A DNA stretch of 42,655 nt from an uncultured Mitsuokella sp. (GCA_945877355.1 CAMCRT010000012.1:1-42655); one strand, 5' to 3'; counted from the first letter of the stretch, positions 33,031-42,418 are shown. A program made the numbers and translations. Notes: a model not told the origin generated them from the sequence alone.

Positions 33031-33881
33031 TGCTTACGCCAAAATCCGCTGACAAATGCATGCGCACCCTCTTCTGGGGCGCAGGGCTCTTCATCCTGGC
33101 GCTGCTGGCCGCCTTCCTCATCTACCTTCTCGCCAAGGGGCTTCCCCACCTGACGCCGGCCTTCCTCTTTGGGAAATCCAGCGACATCATGGCAGGCGGC
33201 GGCATCGGCGGGCAGCTCTTCAACTCCTTCTACCTGCTTCTGCTCTCCATGGTCATCTCCCTGCCCCTGGCGGTGGGCGCGGGGATCTATCTTGCGGAGT
33301 ACGCCCGGGAGACATACCTCACGAAGGCCATCCGCCTGTCGGTAGAGAGCCTCGCCACCGTCCCCTCCATCGTGCTGGGACTCTTCGGCATGATCCTCTT
33401 CACGACCCAGCTCCACCTGGGCTTCTCCATCGCCGCCGGCGCCCTGACGCTTGTCCTCCTGAACCTCCCCATGCTGGTGCGAGTGACGGAGGAGGCCATC
33501 CGCACGGTGCCCGCCACCTACGAGGAGGCCAGCATCGCCCTGGGGGCTACGAAGTGGCAGACCATCTGCCGCGTCGTCCTCCCCGCTGCCGCCCCTGGCA
33601 TCATGACGGGCGTGACGCTGACAGCGGGCCGGGTGCTGGGTGAGACGGCTATCCTCATCTTCACCGCCGGCACCACCACCTCCCGCTTCCTCTTCGACCC
33701 GGATGTGACAGCCGGCGGCGAGACGCTGGCCGTCCACCTCTGGTACCTCATGAGCGCCGGCCTCGTGCCGGACCGGGAGGCCATCTCCGACGGCATCGGC
33801 GCCACGCTGATCCTGGCGATCCTCCTATTCAACCTCCTCCTGGCCCTGCCCCTAAGGGCCCTATCCAAGCGCCAGGGATGA
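33030..33881 (+). CDS. pstA: Phosphate ABC transporter permease PstA
   Basis: A 283-residue permease with about six membrane segments. Its EAA loop is YEEASIALGATKWQTICRVV, parallel to that of PstC, followed by GRVLGETAILIFTAG. The start at 33030 overlaps the pstC stop; the pstC 3' end provides AAAGGAGG as ribosome site. It is the last gene of the pst locus; a hairpin follows directly after the stop codon. Confidence 0.95.
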   Translation: MLTPKSADKCMRTLFWGAGLFILALLAAFLIYLLAKGLPHLTPAFLFGKSSDIMAGGGIGGQLFNSFYLLLLSMVISLPLAVGAGIYLAEYARETYLTKAIRLSVESLATVPSIVLGLFGMILFTTQLHLGFSIAAGALTLVLLNLPMLVRVTEEAIRTVPATYEEASIALGATKWQTICRVVLPAAAPGIMTGVTLTAGRVLGETAILIFTAGTTTSRFLFDPDVTAGGETLAVHLWYLMSAGLVPDREAISDGIGATLILAILLFNLLLALPLRALSKRQG

Positions 33882-33930
33882 AAAAACGGCTGATGCACAA
33901 GTTGCTTGTACTTATGCATCAGCCGTTTCG
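33881..33930. terminator. Terminator between pstA and the relE fragment
   Basis: Arms AAACGGCTGATGCA (33884-33897) and TGCATCAGCCGTTT (33915-33928), with a smaller nested stem ACAAG/CTTGT in the loop. On the minus strand the stem runs into six T, so it best fits as the end of the leftward relE gene; it can also stop pst transcripts. Confidence 0.8.
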
Positions 33931-33937
33931 CTATACA

Positions 33938-34189
33938 TCAAATATTTCTTGGCGAATAGTGAACCGCAACAATCATGACCTCTTTTGCCTCTTCCTCTAT
34001 TCGATAGACAATCGTGAAATTCTTGACGAAAATCTGTCGATAACCTTGATTCGCATAGCGTCCATGCTTTCGCAACGAACCACGATAGGGCATTTCGTCA
34101 AGGGAGAGGATAGCCTGTTCGAACTCTGTGACAAGCCCTTCGGCAGCTTTTGGATCCATCAGGTGGAATTTGATATAGCCGTAAATTTC
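33938..34189 (-). pseudogene. 3' part of a RelE/ParE-family toxin gene, cut by the transposon
   Basis: 83 residues remain, reading EIYGYIKFHLMDPKAAEGLV at the broken end, then MPYRG, GYRQIFVKNFTIVYRI and VMIVAVHYSPRNI, the typical RelE/ParE helix pair and C-terminal strands. The family normally has about 12-18 more residues before EIY. Here the frame runs straight into the terminal repeat at 34190 and stops at a TAA inside the element. An ATG at 34159 could give a 73-residue product, but without the first helix it is unlikely to be active. The missing start and any antitoxin gene should lie beyond the right end of the element, outside the window. Confidence 0.75.
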
Positions 34190-34215
34190 GGGTAAGTGAA
34201 TTTAGAGGTTGAAAA
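34190..34215 (+). repeat. Left terminal inverted repeat of the transposon
   Basis: Starts GGGTAAGTGAATTTAG and ends GGTTGAAAA. It differs from the reversed right end at two positions (12 and 15). Confidence 0.88.
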
Positions 34216-34357
34216 TCATATGTATGACCCCTGTCTAGGAATTGTTTGGATGAAAAATTTGGTTGAAAGTCATAGAACTACCAAAACATCTGAATGAAAT
34301 ATTTGGTTGAAAACGGTATTCAGCCACGGATATTTTGGTCGCAAAATTTGGTTGAAA
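34204..34357 (+). repeat. Left subterminal 11-bp sites, TTTGGTTGAAA
   Basis: Identical copies start at 34258, 34302 and 34347 (44 and 45 bp apart); a variant AGAGGTTGAAA at 34204 is part of the terminal repeat. Sequence between the copies is AT-rich and not repeated. These are probably transposase-binding sites. Confidence 0.8.
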
Positions 34358-34363
34358 ATACGC

Positions 34364-34411
34364 ACACAAAAAGAGCTACCTGCTATAAAGCAAGTAGCTC
34401 TTTTTGTGTGT
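34364..34411. terminator. Terminator of the hsd-transposase operon
   Basis: Arms ACACAAAAAGAGCTAC (34364-34379) and GTAGCTCTTTTTGTGT (34394-34409). The A and T runs within the stem make it work in both directions. It lies 12 bp past the transposase stop and inside the left transposon end, so it also shields the element from outside transcription. Confidence 0.85.
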
Positions 34412-34422
34412 CTGATATTCAG

Positions 34423-35781
34423 TTACTCGAAGATTTCTCCGGTATCGGGGTCGAGGCCAACCTCGTCCGATTCATCGTTCTCATCTGTGCCCTCAAAGTA
34501 GAATACAGGACCATCCTTCGGAATCTCAGGGCCTATCATAGCAAGGTTACCTTCAAGGATTCTCTGTAGGTTTGCCTTGCGATATAAGGTTCTTCCACGA
34601 AGTATATCGAAGGAATAGCCACGACCTCGGGTGTTATTCTCACGGATAAGTCTGTTCGTACACTCTGTGAAACCGTTGGAAATGGCTATCGGACAATCCC
34701 ATGCATTGAATATCTGATCGTAGAAGTTATGGACCGTAGAAGCCAGATCACGGAACTTGCTGTATATTTCATCTTCCGGTATAGACTTTTCCCATTTGGC
34801 GAATGCCGCTTCGGCATTGTCGCGGGATTCCCTGTTGTCATCATAGATGCGGAAGAAATCCTCTTTCAGATCGAAGGCAACAGCTAGTGGATGCAGCTTC
34901 CTGTCCTCCCGGCACATTCGGATTGCTTCTGCCTCGCCCGGTTCCAGATCCCTTGTTCTTGTCTTCAACGTGTAGGCCAACCCTCGTTTCGTTTTGATTC
35001 GGTCCTTCTTGGACATATTGCCCTGTATCTGCCGTCTGACGGCGTCTACCGCCTCGTTCGCCTTCATGACCACATGAAAATGATCAATCGCCCATCTGGC
35101 GTTCGGCATGGCGTCACCGATGGTCTTCTGGAACGGTCGGTACATATCGGAGCAGATCCACAGAATCTTATCCCGGTCCCGCAGATTCATGAAGTATTCT
35201 GTCAGCGTCTTCTGGTTTCTCCCCTGTAGCATATCAAACAAGGTCCGATGTTCTAGATCGGTAATGACGGTTAGTTCTCCCAACCGTTTCACCTTGATCT
35301 CGTCAATGCCGATAAATGCTGGCGTCTTGAACTGTAGCATACTTTCGTGGAACTTCAGGAAGTCAACAAAGATATTCTTGACGGTATTTCCAGAAAGCGA
35401 GTAATCCTCCCCGATATACTTGAATGCGTCACGCAGGGATCTTTGAGCAATAGCCGCGAACGCACGGGACGTGAGGCTTCTTTGTTCATCAATGCCCTTA
35501 ATCGTAGGCATCCAGATGCTCCGGCATTCTCGGCAGCGGATTCGTGGAACCGTCACATCCCATTTGACCGGGATTTCTGCAGGAACATCCGTCAGACGAA
35601 TCGTTCTTCTGCCGTGCTTATAGACCTTTCCCCCGCATTTAGGGCATCTTTCGGGCAGTTCTCCATCGTACTCGAATTCAAAGACCTTGTATCGTTCTTT
35701 TGTTTTATCATCCGTCCAATAGGAGGTCTTACTGAAGCTACAGTCTGAAATACCGAATATCTTCTCAATTTCTTCGTGCAT
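34423..35781 (-). CDS. ISL3-family DDE transposase
   Basis: A 452-residue transposase with an N-terminal zinc finger (Cys46, Cys49, Cys83, Cys86; CPKCGGK and CRECRS), an HTH-like region (about 100-140), and the DDE catalytic domain. The likely acidic residues are Asp160 (GIDEIK), Asp212 (CSDMYRPF) and Glu373 (SNGFTECTNRLI), the last in the typical SNG-x-x-E-x-x-N context. The acidic tail (about 430-452) is unusual. ATG 35781 directly follows the hsdR stop codon with no gap, and AGGGGA in the hsdR end is the ribosome site, so it is probably translated from the hsd message. Confidence 0.92.
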   Translation of the reverse strand: MHEEIEKIFGISDCSFSKTSYWTDDKTKERYKVFEFEYDGELPERCPKCGGKVYKHGRRTIRLTDVPAEIPVKWDVTVPRIRCRECRSIWMPTIKGIDEQRSLTSRAFAAIAQRSLRDAFKYIGEDYSLSGNTVKNIFVDFLKFHESMLQFKTPAFIGIDEIKVKRLGELTVITDLEHRTLFDMLQGRNQKTLTEYFMNLRDRDKILWICSDMYRPFQKTIGDAMPNARWAIDHFHVVMKANEAVDAVRRQIQGNMSKKDRIKTKRGLAYTLKTRTRDLEPGEAEAIRMCREDRKLHPLAVAFDLKEDFFRIYDDNRESRDNAEAAFAKWEKSIPEDEIYSKFRDLASTVHNFYDQIFNAWDCPIAISNGFTECTNRLIRENNTRGRGYSFDILRGRTLYRKANLQRILEGNLAMIGPEIPKDGPVFYFEGTDENDESDEVGLDPDTGEIFE

Positions 35782-38700
35782 TTAGTTCCCCTTTTTCTGA
35801 CGGAGCAGGCCCATCAAATCCAGCATATCAATTCGCTTATTCTTGTCTACGAGGTCGTAGATAACGTCAGCAAGCGGTCTCCATGCCTGCGGATCGTTAA
35901 GAATCTTATCCGCAAGGACTGCGAAATCGTTATTCTTCAGAGAAGCCGCAGCAAGGCGGATAATGGACTCCAGACGACCATCTGCAATAATTGCCTGCTT
36001 GGAGTTCGTAGAGTTCTGAATTTGCATACGGCTTACATCATCAGCGGTCACATAATCGGCAATCGCATTGATGGTCCTTGCACCAGTTTCAGGCGGAACA
36101 TTCTCTCCCCATACCTCGTTGATTTTCGCAACGATGGCTTTCAGAGACTCCTTCTTGGAACTATGCCCCTTGCCGCTTGCACGCATCGGCTTCAGCTTGG
36201 TATCATCATCACTGCCTTCGCCTGTATCAATAGCATGGATACGGAAATCCGACAGCACAAGGCTGGATACATCAATCTCTTCCAGGGGAGTACCGGAAAT
36301 CTTGTGAGACAGCAGTTTTGCAAATCCCGCAAAGACTTCAAGGTTCGGCTCTCCGAGGTTTACAATCTGAGAGATGTAGTTGTAGGCAGAAACATACTTT
36401 TTCAGCTTCTTCCGGAAATCCATCAGCGTATCAAGTTGTTCGGAGATGTTCCGCAGCTCCGCATCAGCCTTCTTAATCGTCTCCGTATCATTCTCGGATA
36501 CTGCCTTATCACGCACGTTATGCCATGTAAGGAAGGCTGTCTGCTGTGCCTTCATCGCATCGTTCCATCTTGCCGCAGGCTCTACAACGGTCTTATAGAG
36601 CTTCTGGCGAGCAGAATCCTTGCTCTCAATGTCGGCAACGGACTGATAGCGAACCTTCTTGTAATTCTCGAACTCGGCTTCTGTATAGATATCAGCAGCA
36701 TCCAGTTTCTTCTTGATCTCATAGATGATATCGAGGTTCTGGGCAGACTCCATTTCAGCCCCGTTGTCATACTTCGTAAACGCCCGCGTGACGGCCTCCG
36801 GGTCGTTTACGAAGTCAATGATATAGACGTGATCCTTGCCGGAATAGGTCCTGTTCAGGCGAGAATACGTCTGCACAATCTCGATATCGTTAGCGATCTT
36901 CTTGTCAATGTACATGGCGCAGAGTTTCGGCTGGTTGAATCCAGTCTGGAACTTATTCGCTACGATGAGAAGCCGGTTCCGCGGCCGGTCAAAGGCGTTC
37001 TCGACAGACTCGTACCCAAGGTCGTTCATATTCTCCTCGGTGTAGTCATAGTCCGTCTTGATGGCTGCAAACGGATTGTCCTTGAGGTACTGGTCCTCCT
37101 TCATGACCGCCTGTGAGCCCTTTACCTTGCCGGAGAAGGCTACCAGCGGCTCTCCCGGAACCTTGAATTGGAGCCGTTCCGTAATCTTGTCGCGGTCATA
37201 CTCGGGATGAGCACGGAGATACCCATCAATAGCATACTTATAGCGGACAACGGAAGGACGGCTAGATGTAACAATCATCGCCTTTGCCTGTCCGTTCAGC
37301 ATAGCCGCCACGTTTTTGACGAAGTGCTCAATGATAAACTCCGCCTTCTCCATCACGTTTGTTGGATGCAGGGATTCCCACTGGGCGATTGTCCGAAGTG
37401 CCGCTCGCTCATCCACGAGCTTGTCCTTAACCACCTCTTCATTCAGCTTGTAAGCAGTCTTGTAGGGCATATATCCCTTCAGAACATCGAGAATATACCC
37501 TTCCTCAATAGCCTGTCGCATCGGGTACAGATGAAAGGACTCCGGCAGCGGGTTGCCGGTCTTCGGGTCTGTCCGGTTACCCGGTCTTCCGAACAACACC
37601 TTTGTCTCTGCCTTAGGCGTAGCGGTGAAGGCGAAGAAGGAAATATTGGTCGGCATTTCCCTTGCATCCTGCAATTGCTGGAAGTAAGCGTCGATAGCAT
37701 CTTCATCAGTCACGCTATCAAGGTCGAGCTTCGTCTTATCCTTGTCAGCGGCCAGCTTCAGAGCGGCTTTCATCTTGCCTGCAAACGATCCGGTCTGTGC
37801 GGAATGCGCCTCATCGATTAGGACAGCGAATTTAGCGTCAATCAGGTCTTTATCCATGGCAATGGCATCCATGGCAAATGGGAAGGTCTGGAGCGTAACA
37901 ACGACAATCTCACGCTTTTCATGCAGAGCTTTCGCAAGCTGCTTGGACTTTGCTCCGGAAGTCTTCTTTACGTCATCACCGCCGATCATCTCAATCAGTC
38001 CGACCGTCTTTTTCAGCTGTTTAATGGTCTTCTTGATGTTGGTATCAAGCCCCACACGGTCTGTCACAACGATAACGGAGGAGAATTCCCGTGTGCCGTC
38101 CGGGTTCATCAGACGAATCAATTCATGGGAGATCCATGTAATCGTCTCGGTCTTACCTGAGCCAGCGGAATGCTCGATAAGATACCGTTGTCCCGGTCCG
38201 TTCTCACGAACATCATCAATGCACTTTGTCACACAGTCCCACTGATGAAAGCGGGGGAAGATCTGCGTCTTTACATCGTGCAGACGGCCTGTTGCGTCTT
38301 CCTTCTTGGATACTTCCTCAAATACAAAATTATGGAAGATGCGAAGCCAGTTATCCTTGCGGCAGATATCATTCCAGAAATAGGAAGTCGGATAATCCGT
38401 ATCGTCCTCCTGCATGGGTAGATTGCCCGCATGACCCTCATTTCCCTTATTAAATGGCAGAAAACGGGGCTTCTTGGATTCCAGATTCGTGCACATCCAA
38501 ATCTCGTCTTCAGAAATGGCAAAATGCACGACAGCACCACGCTTATACATGAGGAGATAGTTCTTGCGGTTCGTACCGGGTTCAATCGGCTTCCGCTCGT
38601 TCTGATATTCCTCAATAGCATCCTGTACAGTCTGTGTCAGTTCGGTCTTTACCTCTGCGGTTCCGACAGGAATTCCGTTGATAAAGAAAACAAGGTCAAG

Positions 38701-39114
38701 AGACTTGTTTCCTGCGGTCTGATAATGGACTTGGTGCATGACGCGGAGAATGTTTTCGTCATAGAAAACCTTCTGCTTCGGAAGCCTCGGATCGTCTGGG
38801 AAGTGGCCGGAACAGGTGACAGTCTGAAGCCCCGCAGTCTGGAATCCGTCACGAAGAGTGAGGATGGTTCCGTCAATCTCCAGAGATTTCACGAGAGCCT
38901 TTTCAAGATTTGACTCCCAGTTCCCGCCGTACATCTTTTTAGCCTTTTCAACCTTGTCTGGTGCGGTCTTTGATAAATATTCAATAAAATCAGGGAAGTA
39001 TAAAGCAGTGTTCGGATCGAAGTCTTTGTCCGTTCTGCTTTCCCTCCAACCCTGGGAGACCAGCTTATCAGCAATATGCTGCTCCAGGTTGATTTCCTTA
39101 TGCAGGGTATCCAT
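35782..39114 (-). CDS. hsdR: Type I restriction enzyme subunit HsdR
   Basis: The motor and nuclease subunit of a type I R-M complex, 1110 residues. The N-terminal PD-ExK nuclease has Asp140 (LDLVFF) and Glu154-Val-Lys156 (TAEVKTEL). The translocase follows: Walker A HSAGSGKTET, DEAH-type motif II LIDEAHSAQ, a motif III-like FTATPKAETK, and GFNQPKLCAMYID later in the second RecA domain. The coiled C-terminal part (about 880-1100) binds the methylase core. The ATG overlaps the hsdS stop by one base (TAATG). No frameshift or missing motif is seen, so the enzyme appears complete. Confidence 0.95.
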   Translation of the reverse strand: MDTLHKEINLEQHIADKLVSQGWRESRTDKDFDPNTALYFPDFIEYLSKTAPDKVEKAKKMYGGNWESNLEKALVKSLEIDGTILTLRDGFQTAGLQTVTCSGHFPDDPRLPKQKVFYDENILRVMHQVHYQTAGNKSLDLVFFINGIPVGTAEVKTELTQTVQDAIEEYQNERKPIEPGTNRKNYLLMYKRGAVVHFAISEDEIWMCTNLESKKPRFLPFNKGNEGHAGNLPMQEDDTDYPTSYFWNDICRKDNWLRIFHNFVFEEVSKKEDATGRLHDVKTQIFPRFHQWDCVTKCIDDVRENGPGQRYLIEHSAGSGKTETITWISHELIRLMNPDGTREFSSVIVVTDRVGLDTNIKKTIKQLKKTVGLIEMIGGDDVKKTSGAKSKQLAKALHEKREIVVVTLQTFPFAMDAIAMDKDLIDAKFAVLIDEAHSAQTGSFAGKMKAALKLAADKDKTKLDLDSVTDEDAIDAYFQQLQDAREMPTNISFFAFTATPKAETKVLFGRPGNRTDPKTGNPLPESFHLYPMRQAIEEGYILDVLKGYMPYKTAYKLNEEVVKDKLVDERAALRTIAQWESLHPTNVMEKAEFIIEHFVKNVAAMLNGQAKAMIVTSSRPSVVRYKYAIDGYLRAHPEYDRDKITERLQFKVPGEPLVAFSGKVKGSQAVMKEDQYLKDNPFAAIKTDYDYTEENMNDLGYESVENAFDRPRNRLLIVANKFQTGFNQPKLCAMYIDKKIANDIEIVQTYSRLNRTYSGKDHVYIIDFVNDPEAVTRAFTKYDNGAEMESAQNLDIIYEIKKKLDAADIYTEAEFENYKKVRYQSVADIESKDSARQKLYKTVVEPAARWNDAMKAQQTAFLTWHNVRDKAVSENDTETIKKADAELRNISEQLDTLMDFRKKLKKYVSAYNYISQIVNLGEPNLEVFAGFAKLLSHKISGTPLEEIDVSSLVLSDFRIHAIDTGEGSDDDTKLKPMRASGKGHSSKKESLKAIVAKINEVWGENVPPETGARTINAIADYVTADDVSRMQIQNSTNSKQAIIADGRLESIIRLAAASLKNNDFAVLADKILNDPQAWRPLADVIYDLVDKNKRIDMLDLMGLLRQKKGN

Positions 39115-40382
39115 TATTCATAGTTCTCCTTTCTGCAGTCGATTTTGCCCGTGACGGCATTGTAAATCAGCGACTTCTTATATTCTTCCAGTTTGGCGAT
39201 TAATTGATTATGCTTGTTTACAGCATTGTCTAAAATACTGTTTGTCTTGTCCAATACCTTAACGATATCGGCCTGCGTTTTGGCATCGGGAAAGGAGATA
39301 ACGGCATTTTTTACCTTTTCAATATTGAGATTATTTACAACACTGCCATCTACAGATCGTGTAAACTGCTTCATTGCGATATCCGATTCAAGGTAATAGT
39401 AAAGATACTCGGGCAAAATGTTATTGAAATCGGAAAAGGCAAGCCAACCATCATGAATACAGCCATCAATATTTAAGACATATGGATGGCCAAAGCTCAT
39501 GGAGTTTGTTAGAAGTAATGTTCCTTTTTTAACAAATCTTGTTTTATTTAGCCCCTTTCGCTTTATTTTCTGTTTAGTATGGTCAATATATCTTCCATTT
39601 CCAGTAGCATCACCAATTTTTATCCAATTAAAGCCATCTCCATCCGTGATATATTCATCGATAGGTCTTGGCGACCCGCCACGAACAACATTGACCACAA
39701 ACTTGATACGGCTTTGAGTCCATCCATCCTGTGCTGTCACCGCCCGTGTAACCTCTGCTTGCCAATATTCTCCCAGCTTTTCGATGATAACCTTGTGCTT
39801 TGCAATGTTGTCATCGATGGCGGCGCACTTGCGGTCAAGAAAAGATACGATAGAACTCTGTATTTCAGAAGGAGGAAGGACAATGAAAGTCTGCTTCAGA
39901 GCCTTCTGAGAAATGCTAAACACTTTAACTTCCGTAAGATTCTTTCGAATCTGATATCGCCACGCATCTGTCGTAAAAAGGTAAGCCAGATACTTGTTAT
40001 TGTGTTTCTCCTCTGTAGGGGTAAGTAATACCGTGTGGTACCCTGCATAAATCTTTTCGTCCGAATCAATAAATGCACAGTTACCTACACCATCCAGATC
40101 CTCTGATGTATCAGCGAAAATAAAGCCATTTCGTATAGCTATTGAGGAATTATTTCCATCACAGAATGCCTTTGGAGTATGGCGAATCAGTTCGTCATGG
40201 CAGTGAACCTTAGAATTCCATTTGGCGTGAATCTGACCATAACTGATCACATTCTCACCTTCTTCCGTTAAATCTGTTTTTTTGATAGAGAGTCCTTTTC
40301 CAAGGGAGAATTTTGATTTTAATGGCACTCGCTCCCAATGGGCTGGGAAGTCTTTGTCCCATCTTCTTGTATTATCCATCAT
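39114..40382 (-). CDS. hsdS: Type I restriction-modification specificity subunit HsdS
   Basis: A 422-residue specificity subunit with the standard two-half design. Target-recognition domain 1 is at about 1-170, conserved helical spacer 1 at about 171-215 (PPSEIQSSIVSFLDRKCAAI), domain 2 at about 220-370, and spacer 2 at about 371-415 (DAKTQADIVKVLDKTNSILD, ending EYKKSLIYNAVTGKID). The two halves recognise the two parts of a split DNA target, which cannot be derived here. The start at 40382 overlaps the hsdM stop by 3 bp; a second ATG one codon later is equally possible. Only one hsdS is present, with no inverted partial copy for phase variation. Confidence 0.94.
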   Translation of the reverse strand: MMDNTRRWDKDFPAHWERVPLKSKFSLGKGLSIKKTDLTEEGENVISYGQIHAKWNSKVHCHDELIRHTPKAFCDGNNSSIAIRNGFIFADTSEDLDGVGNCAFIDSDEKIYAGYHTVLLTPTEEKHNNKYLAYLFTTDAWRYQIRKNLTEVKVFSISQKALKQTFIVLPPSEIQSSIVSFLDRKCAAIDDNIAKHKVIIEKLGEYWQAEVTRAVTAQDGWTQSRIKFVVNVVRGGSPRPIDEYITDGDGFNWIKIGDATGNGRYIDHTKQKIKRKGLNKTRFVKKGTLLLTNSMSFGHPYVLNIDGCIHDGWLAFSDFNNILPEYLYYYLESDIAMKQFTRSVDGSVVNNLNIEKVKNAVISFPDAKTQADIVKVLDKTNSILDNAVNKHNQLIAKLEEYKKSLIYNAVTGKIDCRKENYE

Positions 40383-42418
40383 TTCAGCAGTTCCTCTTCG
40401 AACGAACCAAGGCTCTTTTCTAGTTCGATGATTTCCTTAGCAATCTCTTCCGGCTTTCTAGGCTCTTCGTAGTGATAGAAATAGTTGTTAAAGGAAATAC
40501 CTGTGCCGACAACACCAACCTTGCCGTCCTGTAGAGGGCCGGAATCCCGGACAGATTCATCAATCCATGTCTCCGGAGCATACGGAAGGACTTCCTTCTG
40601 CATATATGTGTCGAAATCCATGTCCCACGGAATGTTCTCTGTATCCTTCAGATCAGGGTCGGGAACGATATTCCCTTTCTTGTCTGTAACAATCGGGAAC
40701 GACTTGTCTTTTACGCCAAACGTTTTCCGGATGGCCTTGGCAATCGTCGGAGCGCCAACCGGCTTATCCATGTCCTTACGGACGGCCTTGGCGAATGTAT
40801 CCGCCCACCAGTAGTCCCGTTCGGTCCCGTTCTGAAGTTCCCTGATAACGGCACTTTTCAGCACTTGCTTATCGCTGTCTTTCAGTTTCGGAAGCACTTC
40901 CAAGAGACCGCTGACCTTGGCTGCGTCAAGTATGATCTTCTCATGGAGCGGTTGCTGCGTTGTCACCTGACGGAACATGAAGTCTGTATCCGATACAATA
41001 ATGCTTTTTCCGTGGTCATGGCCGTCGATATAGGTTTCCACAATCCAACGGCGCTTATCTTCCGGGATGTCGTACCGCTTATTCCCGAGGGATTTCCGGC
41101 GAGACTCTTTCATATCTGACGCATCAATCAGCTGAATCTTGTGTTTCCGGCCTTCTGGCTTGTGGTTATTTAAGATCCAAAGGTAGGTGTTGATCCCCGT
41201 GCGGAAAAAGATCTCTGTCGGGAGCTTCACGATGCAATCAATCACGTCCTGTTCAAAGAGCCAGCGACGGATATTGGACGGACCGCTGCCCGCGTCGCCC
41301 GTGAAGAGCGGAGAAGCTGACAGGACAATGCCCGCCTTGCCGCCGCCTTCCGATACCGGGGCCATCTTGGACACGACATGCTGCAGAAACAGCATGGAGC
41401 CGTCGCTGATGGACGGAAGCCCGGCCCCAAAGCGTCCCTTAAACCCAAGCCTTGCTTCATCAAACACGGCGTCTTTCTCTTTTTCCCACTTTTTCCCATA
41501 AGGCGGATTGGAAAGCTGATAATTAAATGTATCATCCGGGAACTTGTCATCGGAAAGCGTATCTCCATAAGCGACATGCGCGGACAGGTCCTTCACGGAA
41601 TCATATTCATCTTTGTCGCCGTTGTTGACATTGCGGAGCAGAAGGTTTGCCTTGCCAACAGCCCAGGATTCACCCTCGATTTCCTCGCCATACGGCACGA
41701 TCACGGCCGGGGCGGTCATTTCTCTGTTTTTGTGCCACTCATCCAGAAGGTCGAGTGCGTCCGTAATGAATCCGCCAGTTCCCATGGTCGGATCATACAG
41801 TGTCCGGACAATGCCCTTGTCAGAGTTCATCAACTCTTCATCGTTGGCGAAGATCATACTGGTCGCCAGACGCACGACGTCTTTCGGCGTCATGAAGTCC
41901 TCGGCGTCCTCCGCAATGGACTCGCCGTAACGCTGAATCAGGTGCTCGTAGATGTTGGACATCTCTCGGTCGGACACAGCCTCCGGGGAAAGGTCGAAGG
42001 CCGCGAACTTCATGCAGGTCGTGTAGAGCATACCGTGTTCCTGAAGCGTCTTGCAGGTTTCCTCCATCTTGAACCGCTTCATGATTTCACGAGCATTCGG
42101 GCTGAATCCGTCGATATAAGACATCAGGGCCTCGTAGGTATCCGTAGCGCCCAGGTTGTTCAGACGGAAGTTTGTGACGTTGTAGAAAGGCTTTTTAGAA
42201 TACGTACGATAGTTTTCGCTTTCCCGTCCCCATTCCTTCTCATGGTCTTCCAGAGCCTTGCAGACGGCGACCCTGGTTGGCTCCAAAGCACATTCCAGTC
42301 TGCGGAGGAGGGAGAATGGGAGCACCACACGGTTATAGTCTTTTCTCTGGATCACGTCCCTCAGATAATCGGCCACGTTCCAGATTTCTGCTTCGTAATT
42401 AAACCGTTCCTGTTCCAT
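40379..42418 (-). CDS. hsdM: Type I restriction-modification methylase subunit HsdM
   Basis: An N6-adenine methyltransferase of 679 residues, longer than the common 500-550, with an extended C-terminal part (about 500-679). The N-terminal helical HsdM domain is at about 1-150, the SAM-binding motif I DPTMGTGGF at 209-217 and the catalytic motif IV NPPY at 304-307. It protects host DNA and forms the M2S core with HsdS. AAGGAGA precedes ATG 42418. It is the first gene of the operon; the promoter must lie among the transposon-end sites in 42419-42655. A TAATAT (42465-42470, minus) is a weak -10 candidate. Confidence 0.95.
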   Translation of the reverse strand: MEQERFNYEAEIWNVADYLRDVIQRKDYNRVVLPFSLLRRLECALEPTRVAVCKALEDHEKEWGRESENYRTYSKKPFYNVTNFRLNNLGATDTYEALMSYIDGFSPNAREIMKRFKMEETCKTLQEHGMLYTTCMKFAAFDLSPEAVSDREMSNIYEHLIQRYGESIAEDAEDFMTPKDVVRLATSMIFANDEELMNSDKGIVRTLYDPTMGTGGFITDALDLLDEWHKNREMTAPAVIVPYGEEIEGESWAVGKANLLLRNVNNGDKDEYDSVKDLSAHVAYGDTLSDDKFPDDTFNYQLSNPPYGKKWEKEKDAVFDEARLGFKGRFGAGLPSISDGSMLFLQHVVSKMAPVSEGGGKAGIVLSASPLFTGDAGSGPSNIRRWLFEQDVIDCIVKLPTEIFFRTGINTYLWILNNHKPEGRKHKIQLIDASDMKESRRKSLGNKRYDIPEDKRRWIVETYIDGHDHGKSIIVSDTDFMFRQVTTQQPLHEKIILDAAKVSGLLEVLPKLKDSDKQVLKSAVIRELQNGTERDYWWADTFAKAVRKDMDKPVGAPTIAKAIRKTFGVKDKSFPIVTDKKGNIVPDPDLKDTENIPWDMDFDTYMQKEVLPYAPETWIDESVRDSGPLQDGKVGVVGTGISFNNYFYHYEEPRKPEEIAKEIIELEKSLGSFEEELLK

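Noticed and set aside
34258-34357. Regular repeats at the transposon ends as a CRISPR array
   Set aside because: The repeats are only 11 bp, the number is small, they are mirrored at the other end of the element, and no cas genes are present.
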